A stretch of DNA of 64,000 nt. It comes from Amyloporia xantha. Lineage: Eukaryota > Basidiomycota > Agaricomycetes > Polyporales > Adustoporiaceae. This document shows, in pieces, positions 36,271-48,183 of the stretch. The stretch is from NCBI GenBank assembly GCA_036971615.1, contig JAYKKR010000005.1, forward strand, positions 992,001 to 1,056,000, in the 5' to 3' direction. The position numbers and the translations under genes were made by a program. How positions within the stretch are numbered: position 1 is the stretch's first letter; the number at the start of each line of letters is the position of its first letter. Under the pieces are notes generated by a model. That model was given only the letters and a program-made list of their open reading frames with translations, did no database searches and had not been told where the DNA came from.

Positions 36271-39200
36271 CTTAGTGGCGCCATGGTGTACTCGCCGCAC
36301 CCTGGGCTTCGGCCAACTGTTCCATTTCAATGGCGCGCGAGTTCGTGGACTCCAAATAGTGACCGGTACCGCCTATCGCCTCCCCGCATTCCGGACAGAA
36401 GGAACGCTGGTTAGCACCACCGCACTACGGCGAGCAATATGCATTATCAACTCTGACTAAATTGGATGATGTCTGCACTCACATCTGCGATCACGTATAC
36501 GTGACCTTTGGGACATTTGTAGAAGTGGCCTGCATGAGCTGTGCGGTGACGAAGTCAGATCGACCGAGGCCGCATTAATGGGAAAAATCAACTTGCCAAA
36601 ACTGAAGCTTCGAACAATTACCGTCATTTCGTCCAACGAAACGGGCTGATAGAACGTGGATTTGCGTAACGACTCGCCTATGGCCTGCCATTCACCGATG
36701 ATCGTGGCCGCAGGCTGCTCAAAATTCGCACGAAGCCATTCTCTATCAGCCTCAGCTGCACTGCGCCGAGCACGACGGTGTTCATCTAAAACCGTAGACA
36801 TATACTTGGATGCGCCATCCGCCTTCGATCTTGCTGCGTCGGCCAATTTCTCGCGGTTCTCCTGGAGTTTGTTACTCTGTCGCGTCATCAGATAGTTGAA
36901 GCGGAACTGCTCCAACTCTGTCCTCATAATCAGAAGCGCGGTCTTCGTCTTCTGGCGATGACTTTCGGACTCGCTTGCAATGTTGAGCGCCATCTTCGCA
37001 TCCTCGGCACAGGACCGAAGCACAAATGAGGTATACGTGGCCCACGCTCGGCGATTCTCTGGTGGATAAGACTCCCGGTTTTGCAAGGCTTCGAGCCAAG
37101 TCATCGAGACGTCGACCATCGTCAATCGCAAGTTGATCGTTGTCCAGATCGCCTCGACCACAAACCGCTTGTCTGCTCGGGGCTGAGGTTGACCAACGCC
37201 TAACTTGGCTGCACGCATAGCGTATTCATGGGGATTTCTCGGCGCCTGGTCAGGATTCATTGTGGCCCGATCCATCTCTTTCTGATACAAGTAGGAGAAA
37301 GAGGCTTCCCATGCCTGTAGGTGCGCAGAGCGAGTCTTTGCCACATCGAACGCGTCACCGTAGGCTGCGAGGACTTTGTACATGATCTTCTTCCAGACTT
37401 GCGCCTCTGATGCAGGGATCCCGTGAAGTTCCTCGTTCGAGGGATCGAGCATACGGCGCTCAACGGGGGCGAAGCGGATGGCTTTCAAGATGGCATTTTG
37501 GTTCTTCTGCCGAATCTTGTGCGCTGTAACGAGACGTCCCTTAACAACCTTCTCGGATTCATCTCGAAGGCGTGCTTCCAGATTTGTCTTGGAAATACAA
37601 TCCACGTTCGCTTGGATCTTTCGAAGGGAACGAGACATCGATGAAGCAACGTTGTTCTCCAGGATGTCAAGGTCCGCACGCTTGAAAACCCTGCCATACC
37701 GAGGTGATGTGATCGCAGAACGACATGTCGGACACGCTGGTGGCTTCTGCAACCCGTCGGGTGGAGCTTGTAGCGCTAGCCATCTACCATCATACCCCTC
37801 GCGCCTGTAGTATTGATTCATATCGCAGATACCGTCTAACGTCTCGACCGTGAAGACGTGACGGCAGGCAGGAAGGGAAATGAGCAGTTCGTCCAACGCT
37901 TCTCCGTCGCAGTCGATGTCGACAAGGGTTCGGTGCATGATAAGATCCACAACAAGTGTTGTCTCTGACTTCTGTGGGTGCACAAATCGGGCAAACCTGA
38001 ATGGAACAGTCTTCACCACAAACTGCCGCGTACGAATGAGCAATGCTGCACTTATAACTAGGCAAGATAGAAATGGTACCTGAAGGGCACCGGTGTCCAC
38101 ATACGAGGATTTTCTCACAACGTCTATCGCACGGAAGTCGTGCGCATACCTGAACTATAGATGAGATGACTATCAGAGATTAGGAGACATGTACGCACCG
38201 ATCCACAAGGGACTGGACAAGAATGATGTGCACATTTCCTGCAAGGCATGTAAGCTATGCATTTGTCGCGCCCAGGAATAGGGGCTTACCAAGGACAAGG
38301 CTCCTGGCAGGGTGCACAAGGTGTCGAGCAGTAGTGTCTGCAATGTGCATGCTGACAGACTTGGCGGCAGGGTTCCTTGCAGATTGTGGTACATTCATGA
38401 TTTTGAGAACAGACTTTCCCGCATGAATGCCCACAATAGAGCGGCTTCTCGCAGGGGTGCGAAACATGCTGAAACTTCGCCACGCCGTTCGGAATTACTG
38501 CCCCTTCACCGCCTACTTCATTCTTCTCTGTACACCGATGACATTGTGCTCTGCAGTTCCTTCCACAGCACTCCATGACACCATCGCAGATAGCAATGCA
38601 AAGGAATTGCTCGGGATCCATCGAGCACTTCATGGCGGCATCGTGTTGGCAGTAAGGGAGATGCCTGGTGACGGTGACATTGCAGAATACGCCGGAAAGA
38701 TCGTCGAGCTGATAACTGACATAACTTGCGTGAATACGCCGCAAACACACTTTGCCAAACGACTTACCAATAGACATATGGAATGGTATGTCCACAAGGC
38801 AACTCTACATTCTCGACTCGGGTTTGACACTTCCCACATGGGTCAGCGCATTGCTTCGTACATGGATGGCCACGTGTACAGAGCCTGGTGCAGCGCTGAA
38901 CACAGCCTACCGCGAGGTGATTCGGATCATCAGAATGACACTGGAGAGAAGGACTTGTAAGATATGTAGAAGTTATATCAAATTCATTCTCACTTTGTAT
39001 GGACACAGATGCCTGCAGTTCAGGCGTGCGTCACACTGTCTCAGACATCCACCTTAAAATAATATGAGGACGTGCAGAAGAGGAAGAAACTCGCATTGAT
39101 GCGAAATAGAGAATGCTTACCATCAGGCGCTATTCTGGGCAGCTGTCCCGGTTCCGACACGTACTCTGTGACCTCAGGATGGCGATGACATTGCACGGGG

Positions 39201-39556
39201 AGTGCATTACCAACACAGTCATTCTTTTCAAGTTCGGCCACGATCTGACGCCACATATCGCTCCGAGAACATAGATCGCCAGCATTTCCCATAATGTATA
39301 GGCCCTCACGGGCCCGCGAAAGTGCCACTATTGCGGACCGTGTCAATACACACAGTGTTCACGGCTGAATGAGCAAGTAAGATGGTGCTTACCGTTAGTT
39401 CGATTCCTTGACTAGACGACAGAAAAGACAGATGCATAGGTTCAGCATGAAACCTGTGTTAATGAGAGCTCTTATCTACCCACCTTAAGAAAGCCAATGT
39501 TCGCTCGCCGGGATGTTCCGTATGTATACAGCTCCTCCTCATCGTCACCTCCTGAG

Positions 39557-39912
39557 TGTCAAACGAGTAATTCTTCACCTCTCTTCTTGAAAACTATTTC
39601 TATGGACTCCTTACATCTATAGCTATCTTTCTGTCTATTCACTTTATTCCTATCTCCTTCTGCACCTATGATAGAATCCGTTCTTTACCTACACCCCTAG
39701 AGTAGTTGCCACTTCTGTGTTGATTGTTGTTTGTTCCCAAAGCGCACCACCTCAGAGTCCGTTGCATCCTGGCTTCCCCAGTTGCTCAACTCGGACTCTA
39801 GGTGAGTGGTTAGGTATATTAGCTCAATATACAGTTGCTCAACTCGGACTCTAGCTGTCTGTATACTTGAGCATCGATTTATCGAGCCCGCCTTTCGTCT
39901 GTGGCTCTGACA
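39557..39912 (+). repeat. 5' LTR of copia element
   Basis: A 356-base repeat with TG...CA ends. It differs from the 3' LTR at two positions: one in the GTGTTGATT/CGTTG segment and one in GAGCATCGATT T/G ATCG. It contains an internal direct repeat of about 21 bases at 39781-39801 and 39834-39854. Confidence 0.97.
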
Positions 39913-39935
39913 GGTTATGAGCCCCGCGCTCTGAC
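39913..39935 (+). other. Primer binding site, half-tRNA type
   Basis: Directly after the LTR comes GGTTATGAGCCCCGCGCT. Its reverse complement (AGCGCGGGGCTCATAACC) matches the anticodon-arm region of initiator tRNA-Met, with the CAT anticodon inside GCTCATAACC. This points to priming from an internally cut initiator tRNA, as known for copia and Ty5, not from a tRNA 3' end. Confidence 0.7.
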
Positions 39936-40095
39936 CGCTTCGTCGTCAATCTTCTCTGCTTGCTACAGCTTCTGGATCGAGCTCTACTTCAATATCTGGC
40001 TACTACACTGTCTCTACAATCCCTACACTCCTTCTACAACATTCTGATCTTTCCTGATCTTCTCTGATCTCTGCTGATCGTCGTCTCTGCCTGCC

Positions 40096-43000
40096 ATGTC
40101 ATCCATCGACTCTCATCCGCGCTTCAAGCCGCTTTCAAACGGCAATTACCCGCAGTGGAGGGGGGAGATGCGAGCATATCTGATGAAGATGGGCTACTGG
40201 AGGCTTGTGAGTGGTGTGGAGAGTCGTCCGCCTGTGGAGGAGGACATAGAGCGCAGGGAATGGGACAAGATAGAGTCCAAGGCTGCTGGTGAGATCTTCC
40301 TGAACGTCTCACCGGACCAGCGCATCCATTTCAGTGGGTTTGAGGAGGATCCTGTGCGCATGTGGAGTGCATTGGAGGCTGCCCACGTCGTTCGTCGTCC
40401 GGGTGCACGCTTCAACGCGTACGAATCCCTCTTGACGATCTCCAAGGACGAGGGGGAGTCTTTGCAGTCTCTCACGAACCGCATTGAGGAGGCTATGCTC
40501 ACTTGCCAGAACCTCCGTCCTCCCTCCTTCTCTCTCGCTGACTTGGACAATGAGCTCCAAGCCATGGCGATGATTCGTGCGCTTCCACGCGAGCAGTATG
40601 CGAGCTTTACCTCTGCTCTCATCATGATGCTCCCAGAGAAGCTCGACAAGTCCAAGGTCATCGAAGCATTCCAAACAGAGGAGCTCAATCGCATGGCACG
40701 TCCCTCTCTTACCCTTCCTTCGTCTTCATCGTCCTCCGTCGCTCTTGCCGCTACTTCATCCCCTTCGACTTCGATCTCTTCAGCCAGCGCGAACGCTGCC
40801 TCTGCAGATGCTACCTGCGACTTCTGCGGTCGCAAGGGTCACACCCAGAGTGTTTGCTTCAAGTTTGGGAAGGCGAAGGAGAAGGCTCGCCAACTGCGCA
40901 AGCGTCCGGACCAGGCGAACGCTACAGAGTCAGCTGGCAATGCAAGTCTTCGTTCTGTCGATCCCTCCGATCCTCTTTCGCCTATTCAGACCGACGCTAA
41001 CATGGATTGGAACGCAGACTCAGGTGCTACAGCTCACATGACTCCTCATCGACACTGGCTTCGCGACTACTCCCCGCATCGTGTCGCTATACGCCTCGCA
41101 GACAATCAGGTTGTCTATTCTGCTGGGGTTGGAACTGTGGTCTTTTTGCCGATTGTGGGAGGTAGGGTGGTCAAGAACGTCGAGTTTACCCGTGTTCTAC
41201 ATGTCCCTGCCCTTCGTAACAATCTTCTGTCTGTCCTTTTCCTAACACGACGTTGCCAATTCACTGTGCGCATTGGACGTGAAAGGATGGACTTCTCAAA
41301 GGGAGGTCAAACGCTCTTCTGCGCCCGCATCGACGACTCGAACACTGCGCTTTTAGCCGGTCATACTGTCGCTCTTACAGAGTATGCAAAGCTGAGCTCC
41401 ACTCTTCCTCTCGATCTTTCGCTCTGGCATCGTCGTCTCGCGCACCGTCACATTGACGGAGTGAAGCGTTTGCTGTCTCAGGATCTTGTCACTGGTCTGA
41501 CACTCGACTCTAAGGCTCCCTCAGACCCTGTCTGCGAGCCCTGTCTTGCTGGGAAGATGCATGCTAATCCTTTCCCTCTGTCATCTCATCGTGCCAGCAA
41601 ACCGCTTGAACTCATTCACTCTGACGTTCATGGTCCCCTGCCTGTCCAAACCCACTCTGGCTATCGCTACTGGGTTACATTCATTGACGACTTCTCCCGC
41701 TTCCGCACTGTCTACTTAATGAAGACAAAGGATCAGGTCTTCGAAATGTTCAGACATTACAAGGCGTGGGCGGAGAATCAGACGGACTGCAGGATCAAAG
41801 CGTTGCGAGATGACAAGGGAGGTGAATACATGTCCACTGCCTTCCTTTCCTTCACCACAGAGCATGGCATCGAGCGACAACACTCCACGCGCAATCGGCC
41901 GCAGCAGAATGGTGTTGCGGAGCGCACCAATCGAATTCTAGGCGATGGTATCAGTTCTATGCTTTCTGAGTCCGGTCTTCCTCCCTCTTTCTGGGGAGAG
42001 GCTTTGTCTACTCTCGTGCATGTTCTGAACCGCTGTGCCTCCTCCGTGCTACCAGACGCTACGCCCTTCGAGATGTGGTACAAGCGCAAGCCGGACGTTA
42101 GCCATCTCCGTGTTTGGGGATGCACTGCCTATGTCCACGTCCAGAAGGACAAGCGGACGAGTCTTGGCGCCCATATGGAGAAGTGCGTCTTCATTGGTTA
42201 TCCTGACGGTGTTAAAGGTTGGAGATTCTACAATCCTACGACGAAGCGGATCATTCTTTCAGAGCGCGCTGATTTCGATGAGCGCTACTTTCCTGGTCTG
42301 AAGCAATCGACAGCTCCTCTTGCTTCTCCTCCTACTTCTAACTCTGCTCCTCCACCTCCACCGCCACCTCCTGACGCTGCTCCGCCGCCTCCACCACCCT
42401 CTCCTCCTCCTGCACCTGCTCCTCTGCCGGTCGCTGATCCTGTGCCTGTGCCCGCTGTTGCGCCTGCGCCACCTCTTGAGGGGGAGTTACCAGATCCTCC
42501 TGCTCCTCCAGAGCTGGATCCTATCCAAGATGTGCCTGCAGACGCTCCTCTAGCTCCTCCAGTCCCAGAACTTCCTGTCGATGATCGTCCCATCGCTCTT
42601 CGACGTGAGCGTCGAGCGAAGCGTCCAGTGCAAGATTGGTCTGTTCCATGGCATCCATATTCCCGTCCTGCTACTCGTTCACGTGCTCCTGCTCCTGTTC
42701 CCCCGCCTCCGCCTCCGCCGTCGCCTCCGCCTCCACCGCCTCCTGCCGTTCCACCGTCGCCTCCTCCTCCAGTCGATGCTGAATGGAGAGAACCTCCTCC
42801 CGCTGTTCCAGACAGTGATGATGATGATCTCCCAGCACTCGCAGAGGATTTTGAGGACGACGACAGCGATGACGAGGATGCGGAAGAGGCTGCCCACTAT
42901 GCAGAGTCTGAGCCTGCGACTTATGCGGAAGCCATGAGACGCCCAGACGCAGACAAGTGGCGCGCTGCTATTCAGGAGGAATACGATGCACAGATTGAGA

Positions 43001-44469
43001 ATGGCACTTGGGAAGTCGTCGATCTACCTCCTGACCGCAAGGCTATTGGCTGTAAGTGGGTCTTTAAGATCAAGCGCAATGCGGACGGCTCCATCGAACG
43101 CTACAAGGCTAGACTTGTTGCCCAAGGCTTTTCTCAGCGCCCTGGCTATGATTTCGTCGAAACCTTCGCTCCCACCATTCGCATGGCCAGCATTCGAGCC
43201 ATTCTTGCCACTGCTGCCATCGAGGACCTCCACATACGCTCCATCGACATCTCCCATGCTTTCCTGAACGGTGAGATGGATGCGGATGTCTACATGCGTC
43301 AACCGGAGGGCTTTCAGAATGGTAACAAGCGAGTTGCTTTACATCTGCGCAAGCCTATATACGGGCTAAAGCAAGCTGGTCGACGCTGGAACAAGAAGCT
43401 GCATGCTACGCTGGTCAAGATGGGTTTCAAGCGCATTTCTTCAGACGCTGGAGTGTACGTATACGAGTGTGATAACATTAGCATCATTGTCCCTATCTAT
43501 GTCGATGATATCACTGCTGTTTCCTCCTCCCAGTCTGCGCTTGACAACTTCGTCGAAGAGCTAGCTAGCCACTTCAAGCTTCGTGATTTGGGTGCAACGT
43601 CATATCTTCTGGGCATCGAGATCACTCGGGATCGTCCAACTCGCACTCTTGCACTGTCTCAGCGACAATACATTATCGACGTCCTCGAGCGCTTCAACCA
43701 CAGCGAGTGCAGTACGGTTTCCACTCCTATGACTCCCGGTTTGATCCTATCCTCTTCCATGTCCCCCAAAACGCCCGAAGAAGTCGCTAGCATGCGCAAC
43801 ATCCCTTACCTGCAGGCTGTAGGTGCTCTGCAGTATCTTTCCTCCGCTACTCGTCCAGACATCTCCTATGCTGTTGGCTGTCTTGCGCGCTTCAACCACA
43901 ATCCTGGTGAGCAGCATTGGAAAGCGGTCAAGCATCTCTTCCGTTATTTGCAGGGGACAAAGGATCTCAAACTCACCTACCGCCCTGACCCTTCGACTAC
44001 AGAGCCCTTTGTGACGTTCACAGATGCATCACATGGCGATAATCTGGAGAATGGACGTTCCACAAGTGGCTACCTGGTTCGCATGGGTACAGGCGCTGTC
44101 AACTGGAGTAGCAAGCTGCAATCCATCGTCACTCTTTCCACCACGGAGTCAGAATACGTCGCTGCGGTCGAGGCTGGAAGGGACATCAAGTGGATGCGCA
44201 ATCTTCTCTCTGAGATTGGCTATGGGTATGATCCTCCCTCTACCCTCTGTATCGACAATCAGTCCGCACTCACTGTGTCGAAGAATCCGGAGCATCACGG
44301 TCGACTCAAACACCTCGACCTCCGCTTCTACTGGCTACGCGATGAGGTTGAGGCTGGGTACATCAAACCTATCTATGTCTCCACTCATGAGATGCCTGCA
44401 GATTTGCTCACCAAGGCTCTGGCAAAGCCTCAGGTCGAGCACTTGCGGCGCATGATGGATTTGGAGTGA
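40096..44469 (+). CDS. Copia Gag-Pol polyprotein
   Basis: One uninterrupted frame of 1457 residues. The N-terminal Gag is followed by a zinc knuckle (CDFCGRKGHTQSVC, about residue 240), the protease (NADSGATAHMT, about 307), the pre-integrase HRRLAHRHIDGV motif, and integrase with its D,D,E residues (HSDVHGP; FIDDFSRF; PQQNGVAERTNR). A long Pro/Ala-rich linker (about 740-930) precedes the reverse transcriptase (CKWVFKIKRNADGS; VPIYVDDITAVS, catalytic YVDD) and RNase H (TFTDASHGDNLENGRSTSGY; STTESEYVAAVEAG). Order protease-integrase-RT-RNase H marks it as Ty1/copia. No stop or frameshift separates Gag and Pol. It is probably able to function. Confidence 0.97.
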   Translation: MSSIDSHPRFKPLSNGNYPQWRGEMRAYLMKMGYWRLVSGVESRPPVEEDIERREWDKIESKAAGEIFLNVSPDQRIHFSGFEEDPVRMWSALEAAHVVRRPGARFNAYESLLTISKDEGESLQSLTNRIEEAMLTCQNLRPPSFSLADLDNELQAMAMIRALPREQYASFTSALIMMLPEKLDKSKVIEAFQTEELNRMARPSLTLPSSSSSSVALAATSSPSTSISSASANAASADATCDFCGRKGHTQSVCFKFGKAKEKARQLRKRPDQANATESAGNASLRSVDPSDPLSPIQTDANMDWNADSGATAHMTPHRHWLRDYSPHRVAIRLADNQVVYSAGVGTVVFLPIVGGRVVKNVEFTRVLHVPALRNNLLSVLFLTRRCQFTVRIGRERMDFSKGGQTLFCARIDDSNTALLAGHTVALTEYAKLSSTLPLDLSLWHRRLAHRHIDGVKRLLSQDLVTGLTLDSKAPSDPVCEPCLAGKMHANPFPLSSHRASKPLELIHSDVHGPLPVQTHSGYRYWVTFIDDFSRFRTVYLMKTKDQVFEMFRHYKAWAENQTDCRIKALRDDKGGEYMSTAFLSFTTEHGIERQHSTRNRPQQNGVAERTNRILGDGISSMLSESGLPPSFWGEALSTLVHVLNRCASSVLPDATPFEMWYKRKPDVSHLRVWGCTAYVHVQKDKRTSLGAHMEKCVFIGYPDGVKGWRFYNPTTKRIILSERADFDERYFPGLKQSTAPLASPPTSNSAPPPPPPPPDAAPPPPPPSPPPAPAPLPVADPVPVPAVAPAPPLEGELPDPPAPPELDPIQDVPADAPLAPPVPELPVDDRPIALRRERRAKRPVQDWSVPWHPYSRPATRSRAPAPVPPPPPPPSPPPPPPPAVPPSPPPPVDAEWREPPPAVPDSDDDDLPALAEDFEDDDSDDEDAEEAAHYAESEPATYAEAMRRPDADKWRAAIQEEYDAQIENGTWEVVDLPPDRKAIGCKWVFKIKRNADGSIERYKARLVAQGFSQRPGYDFVETFAPTIRMASIRAILATAAIEDLHIRSIDISHAFLNGEMDADVYMRQPEGFQNGNKRVALHLRKPIYGLKQAGRRWNKKLHATLVKMGFKRISSDAGVYVYECDNISIIVPIYVDDITAVSSSQSALDNFVEELASHFKLRDLGATSYLLGIEITRDRPTRTLALSQRQYIIDVLERFNHSECSTVSTPMTPGLILSSSMSPKTPEEVASMRNIPYLQAVGALQYLSSATRPDISYAVGCLARFNHNPGEQHWKAVKHLFRYLQGTKDLKLTYRPDPSTTEPFVTFTDASHGDNLENGRSTSGYLVRMGTGAVNWSSKLQSIVTLSTTESEYVAAVEAGRDIKWMRNLLSEIGYGYDPPSTLCIDNQSALTVSKNPEHHGRLKHLDLRFYWLRDEVEAGYIKPIYVSTHEMPADLLTKALAKPQVEHLRRMMDLE

Positions 44470-44512
44470 GGTTGGATTCAGGGGGAGCTTGGACAATGAG
44501 AGGTGTCTCATT

Positions 44513-44521
44513 AAGGGGGAG
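44513..44521 (+). other. Polypurine tract
   Basis: A purine run AAGGGGGAG immediately before the 3' LTR, the expected primer site for plus-strand DNA synthesis of the element. Confidence 0.8.
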
Positions 44522-44877
44522 TGTCAAACGAGTAATTCTTCACCTCTCTTCTTGAAAACTATTTCTATGGACTCCTTACATCTATAGCTATCTTTCTGTC
44601 TATTCACTTTATTCCTATCTCCTTCTGCACCTATGATAGAATCCGTTCTTTACCTACACCCCTAGAGTAGTTGCCACTTCTGTGTTGATCGTTGTTTGTT
44701 CCCAAAGCGCACCACCTCAGAGTCCGTTGCATCCTGGCTTCCCCAGTTGCTCAACTCGGACTCTAGGTGAGTGGTTAGGTATATTAGCTCAATATACAGT
44801 TGCTCAACTCGGACTCTAGCTGTCTGTATACTTGAGCATCGATTGATCGAGCCCGCCTTTCGTCTGTGGCTCTGACA
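44522..44877 (+). repeat. 3' LTR of copia element
   Basis: A 356-base repeat identical to the 5' copy except for two bases, followed by the CTGAG target duplication. Confidence 0.97.
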
Positions 44878-47800
44878 CTGAGTTTCTGACCAGTGACAAG
44901 ATGACGATCTGAACGACAAGCTGCTTAGCTGAAGGATGCATGAAGAGTGGCTTCAGACAGACCTTCGCTTCTTCACCTTGGTAATTATCCACTGTACGCA
45001 AACGTACCTAGCCAGACAAGGGATGAGTCAGCGATTCTGTGATGACACTTAGCACGAAGGTAGATATCATGCTTACTCGACGAGCAACATTTATACGTTC
45101 CACTGTACCGACCGAAACCTGTTCCACGTCTTGATCTGCGTCTCTGTCGTCCAACTCCATTTGGTCACGTTCATCGATCACTACTGCAACTTCGTTTGAC
45201 AGTGCATCGCGCACTTGAGCAAGCTGACCGAGATATGCACACAATACGACAATGTCTCCCTCTGCCGAGTAAGGCCCCTGTCTGAGATATAATACCTATC
45301 AATACGAGTTGAGAATTAACAGAGGTGATAATTACCGTAACAAGTGCATGACTAGATCTTTGATCATTGCCACCTGCAGATACTAGTTAAAGATGAGTCT
45401 GGGAAAAATGGAGGCGACGTACTTCATATTTATTCGACTTGCTAACAGACTCATCTTCCGCTCCAGATTCCCTATGCAGGTGTGACAGGAAGAACACGTT
45501 CTTCGCCATGCCCCGGACAGGGGGGTAGCACTTGACAAGATCATGATCCTCCAATTTCGGGTACAGTGTCATTCTAGTGTGGAAGATGTCAGTTTAATCA
45601 CACCACACGGAATATAAAAGGAGGAAACAGACCGAATCAGATCTGCAATTGTAGGTCTCATACGACGCTGAACATCAATCTGAGACATGGGTAATCCAGC
45701 CGTAGATAAGTGTTCCATAAGTGACATGTCGAACTTATATAGCATGTTTCCTCGTTTGTTATCAACAGACAATGCTGCAGCCATCAGTCAGAATTCTGCA
45801 TCAGTGGAATTCATAAGAAAATCTTCTGCTCACAATAATTGTTGAGATTAGGTCGCAGTTGTAATGGATCTCCTATGAGGATGAGATGCTGGACAGTTGG
45901 AACAAGACTACCCAGAACGTGTGCTTCTAAAACTTGGCCAGCCTCTTCAACGAGCATGACACGTGGACCGATGCCCTGTTGTAAGGAGATTTAGGCTGGC
46001 AGTTCACCGTCAGGATGAAATATGCCAACCTTTAGGAGAGAGGCGAGTTTTGCAGCTCCTGGATACGTCATTATGGTGAATCAGGTAAGTCTACAACTCA
46101 ATCATTCTTTTGACTAACCCGTAGTTGTGCATCCAATGATATCCACATTGCGGAGGAGTTGGCGCCGAGCCTATCTCAGGCAGTTAGCCGGATTGTCATC
46201 ACGAATTTGAAGTATAGCTACAGACCTCATCTTTACCTTCATTGTAGCGTCGGAGGACAGTGCCATGCCGCTCACGGAGACGTTCAAATTCCATGATTCT
46301 CGTCTGCTGATTAATCAAACGAATCTCGTTCACCCAGTATGTGTGCAGAGTCTTGCGCTCCGAGCGTGACATTGTCCATAGGTCTTCTGAACCTTCGGTC
46401 AGCAATTCCTTGATTGAACGATTGGTTGCCGGTGCAGATGGTGGCTCCATATAGCCGAATGTGAGCAGGAATTCCTGAGGATCTCTGAAGTCCGAGGGTT
46501 GGATCGTGGCAGCTGTCTCAGCATTGTGGGTATTGTCCAGTGGATCAATGTGAGGTACGGGTGTTTGACTACGAGTTTCAGGAGAGCTCTCGATTTCCAG
46601 ACCATCAAGCATCCATGCTTCTTCGGGAGCAAGATCATCGAAGATAACATCGCCGCTATCCTCTCTTTGATGTGTACGTCTTCCGACTTCCGACTCGATG
46701 TCTCTTGTTCCAGAAATGCCCAAGAGGCTGTATCTGTTAGCGGTGGCCGAAGAGCTCTGAGTCGGAGTGGGAGTGGGATAGTGGCCATGTCTATCGGACA
46801 ATCGGGCAGGATTTTTGACGGAATCCAGGAAATCGAGGTCCCGGCTTGCCCTCCAATATGCATACAGGGATTCATCGACTTCTTCGTCATGCCGCCCTTT
46901 ACCTACGACAAACCAAGTATCACGGCCTCCCTCCGATAACGTGAGTGAATGCAGCACCCGGACCCATTCTGGTGCATTCATTAATGCATGGTGGTGAAGG
47001 GGATACAGAATCTGCAAGTGATTAGAAATCTGCTCCGAGTCGATCATAGTCTGAATGAATTCGTTCATGAGCTTCTTAATATCGTCTTCAACGGTACGGA
47101 GATCCCGATAATGCTCTGCAAAGGCACGATCCAAGCGAGATTTCCCTGCGACTTTCTCCATATTTTCGATTGAGTATTGCGAGATCCTCTCGTCTGCAGA
47201 CCGCGAACCTAGTTGAACAATTCTAGTAGTGATTTTGGCATCGAGCACGGAGCTGAGCATATGGTCCAATGCGTGGTTGGTGAATGCTATCAACATTATT
47301 GGCGATATACGGTTCGCTAGGAGGACACGCAAGAGCTCAACCCCTGTAAAACTCTGAATAAAAAATAGTGACGTTAGATATGCGAAGAGGTGAGCGGCGA
47401 ACAAAATTGGGACCAACCTTGCCTGTTCCAGGTGGTCTAATGTACAAGAGGTCAACGTCGGTTGAAGAGGACTTTGCAGAACACCTACCCTTGTATCAAA
47501 ACCAACTCTCGCGTCAACGCCTCGACAACGGCATCAGCCTGACTAGGATCCAAGCGACTATGCTCTTTCAAAAAAACACGAGCGCTGTCGACTGATGCTG
47601 GATCAGTTACGTTCAATCTCAAATCTTGGATATTCGCTTCCGAAGGAAACAAGGAGGACAATTGGTATGTGAATCCTGGTACACGGGAGTATTCCGGGGC
47701 CGCAATATCCATGGACGAAAGGAATCCATGAGGGCGGTGGACAAGGTATTTGCTCAGCGGTACCGTCTCCGGTTCTGCCCTTAATGCCTCCAAGAAGGGC

Positions 47801-48183
47801 CGCACAGATTCGTACATGACGGTCGCTTCAATCAGGATCTTGGTGCCAACTTGATCTTGGCCAGGGAGCCTAAGGTCTTGAAGGATACGCAATTCGACGT
47901 CTCGATCAAAGAACAAAATGCGAACAGCGACACGTTCAGCACTCTGCTTGGCAGAGTCTGCGAGCTCCCGCGTGGAACTTGCGACGGTCCCTAGGTGGAC
48001 TGAAATATCATTGCCCAGTCGCTTCCAAATCAACGCAACTAGACCACCCTGCATCATCCGCTTGCTAGCCATGTTTTCCCAGAATGTACCGCGCGCTTTC
48101 GGCTGGCTGGAACGTGCGCGGCCAGGAGGAGTGTCGACAGAGATCCCTACGCTAAGCCCACGATAGTCCGGAGAGATAGACGA

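Larger units (their letters stand above)
39557..44877 (+). mobile_element. Complete Ty1/copia LTR retrotransposon
   Basis: A 5321-base element with 356-base LTRs starting TGTCAAAC and ending CTCTGACA, flanked on both sides by the 5-base duplication CTGAG (39552-39556 and 44878-44882). A primer binding site follows the 5' LTR at once, and a polypurine tract (AAGGGGGAG) precedes the 3' LTR. A single Gag-Pol frame fills the interior. It lies in sense orientation on the plus strand, antisense to the helicase gene it interrupts. Confidence 0.97.

Noticed and set aside
40194..40835. Long minus-strand frame opposite Gag
   Set aside because: A shadow of the Gag coding strand with no family motif.
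42285..42593. Glycine-rich minus-strand frame
   Set aside because: The antisense reading of the Pro/Ala-rich linker of Gag-Pol.
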